A stretch of 5,079 bases of DNA from the NCBI GenBank assembly GCA_023399595.1, contig JAEWOR010000046.1, positions 1 through 5,079 on the forward strand, in the 5' to 3' direction. The translations under genes and the position numbers were made by a program. The notes below the pieces were generated by a model. It did no database searches. It was not told where the DNA came from and was given only the letters and a program-made list of their open reading frames with translations. How positions within the stretch are numbered: the first letter of the stretch is position 1; every line of letters starts with the position of its first letter. Source of the stretch: Bacteroidota bacterium (GTDB taxonomy: Bacteria; Bacteroidota; Bacteroidia; Flavobacteriales; Weeksellaceae). Shown in pieces: positions 4,949 through 5,079 of the stretch.

Positions 4949-5079
4949 TTCTGCTAACGGAAAAAGTATTTGCGAAGGGCGGGCTAAATTGGACGAAAGG
5001 TTCAATTTCGACCGAACGAAGCAAATTGCTTTTTCAGATTACCAAATTACAAAAAAAGTAATATGAAAAGCAAGTTGCG
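4949..5079 (-). repeat. attC-like cassette recombination site R6 (partial, window edge)
   Basis: This is the end of a further upstream cassette, with the C5 start core GTTAGCAGAA at 4958-4949. The 5' strand of the basal stem is GTATTTGC (4966-4973), then GAAG and GGCGGG (4978-4983). The central hairpin is complete: GCAAATTGCTTTTTCA (5021-5036) with TGAAAAGCAAGTTGC (5064-5078), and ATTAC/GTAAT nearer the loop. The small 5' arm AAATTGGAC/GTTCAATTT flanks a GAAAG loop. The partner of the basal stem lies beyond position 5079. Confidence 0.7.

Larger units (their letters stand above)
3688..4957 (-). mobile_element. Gene cassette C5 (1270 bp)
   Basis: The cassette start reads GTTAGCAGAAATTTT (4958-4944), and its end in reverse complement reads GTTAGCAGAAGTTTT (3869-3883). 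Ten of ten core bases match, followed by the usual A-to-G difference. It carries the split HEAT-like lipoprotein gene. Confidence 0.7.

Noticed and set aside
4944..5024. N-terminal extension of the C5 lipoprotein to an upstream ATG at 5024
   Set aside because: The extension lies within R6 and would hide a good lipoprotein signal. The ATG at 4943 has the lipobox at the right distance and the same spacing from the core as in C1.
4876..5061. Plus-strand open frame of 61 codons
   Set aside because: It is antisense to the lipoprotein signal and runs into R6. There is no independent support.
391..5079. CRISPR array
   Set aside because: The repeats are about 200 bp, are only partly conserved in sequence, and are separated by coding units of several hundred bases, not by short uniform spacers.
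391..5079. Series of transposons with terminal inverted repeats
   Set aside because: The matched ends are different in every unit, no transposase lies inside any unit, and there are no target duplications. A circular-cassette model explains the ten-base matches better.

Overview
The window looks like Bacteroidota DNA, most likely a Flavobacteriaceae or Chryseobacterium-type organism. It is AT-rich, has a secretory signal ending in FSQ, several envelope lipoproteins, a TAnnTTTG-type -7 box, and the first residues of an IS1595-like transposase. Every convincing gene is on the minus strand, so the window is best read from high to low coordinates.

Layout. Positions 1-66 hold the N-terminus of the IS1595-type transposase, and 67-121 hold its promoter region and the probable element end. 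From about 122 to 5079 the DNA is an array of gene cassettes. Six copies of an approximately 200-bp structured repeat (R1 391-591, R2 1259-1457, R3 1894-2097, R4 2944-3142, R5 3679-3878, R6 from 4949, cut by the window edge) alternate with short unrelated gene units. The cassettes are: C0 (78-aa unknown protein, apparently cut by the IS), C1 (215-aa unknown protein), C2 (125-aa single-pass membrane protein), C3 (194-aa exported protein plus a 79-aa cytosolic protein joined by a TAATG overlap), C4 (167-aa lipoprotein) and C5 (HEAT-like lipoprotein split by a frameshift in an A8 run). No gene-free stretch exceeds 300 bp, because the gaps of 220-250 bp are the repeats.

The main observation is the layout of the repeats. 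In all five complete cassettes the first 10 bases (GTT plus seven variable bases) are exactly the reverse complement of the last 10, and these 10-mers differ from cassette to cassette. Within one physical repeat copy the two outer ends usually do not match beyond GTT/AAC. This is the signature expected if each cassette circularises and inserts by recombination at GTT, as integron cassettes do between R'' and R' of attC. The interior of each repeat has a basal stem and a central hairpin, both supported by compensatory base changes between copies. The sites are longer than usual attC sites, look branched, and do not obey GTTRRRY/RYYYAAC beyond GTT/AAC, so I call this a non-canonical integron-like array. 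No integrase is in the window.

The cassette genes share no obvious pathway. Four of the five complete cassettes encode a product aimed at the membrane, periplasm or outer envelope, as accessory adaptive cargo might be.
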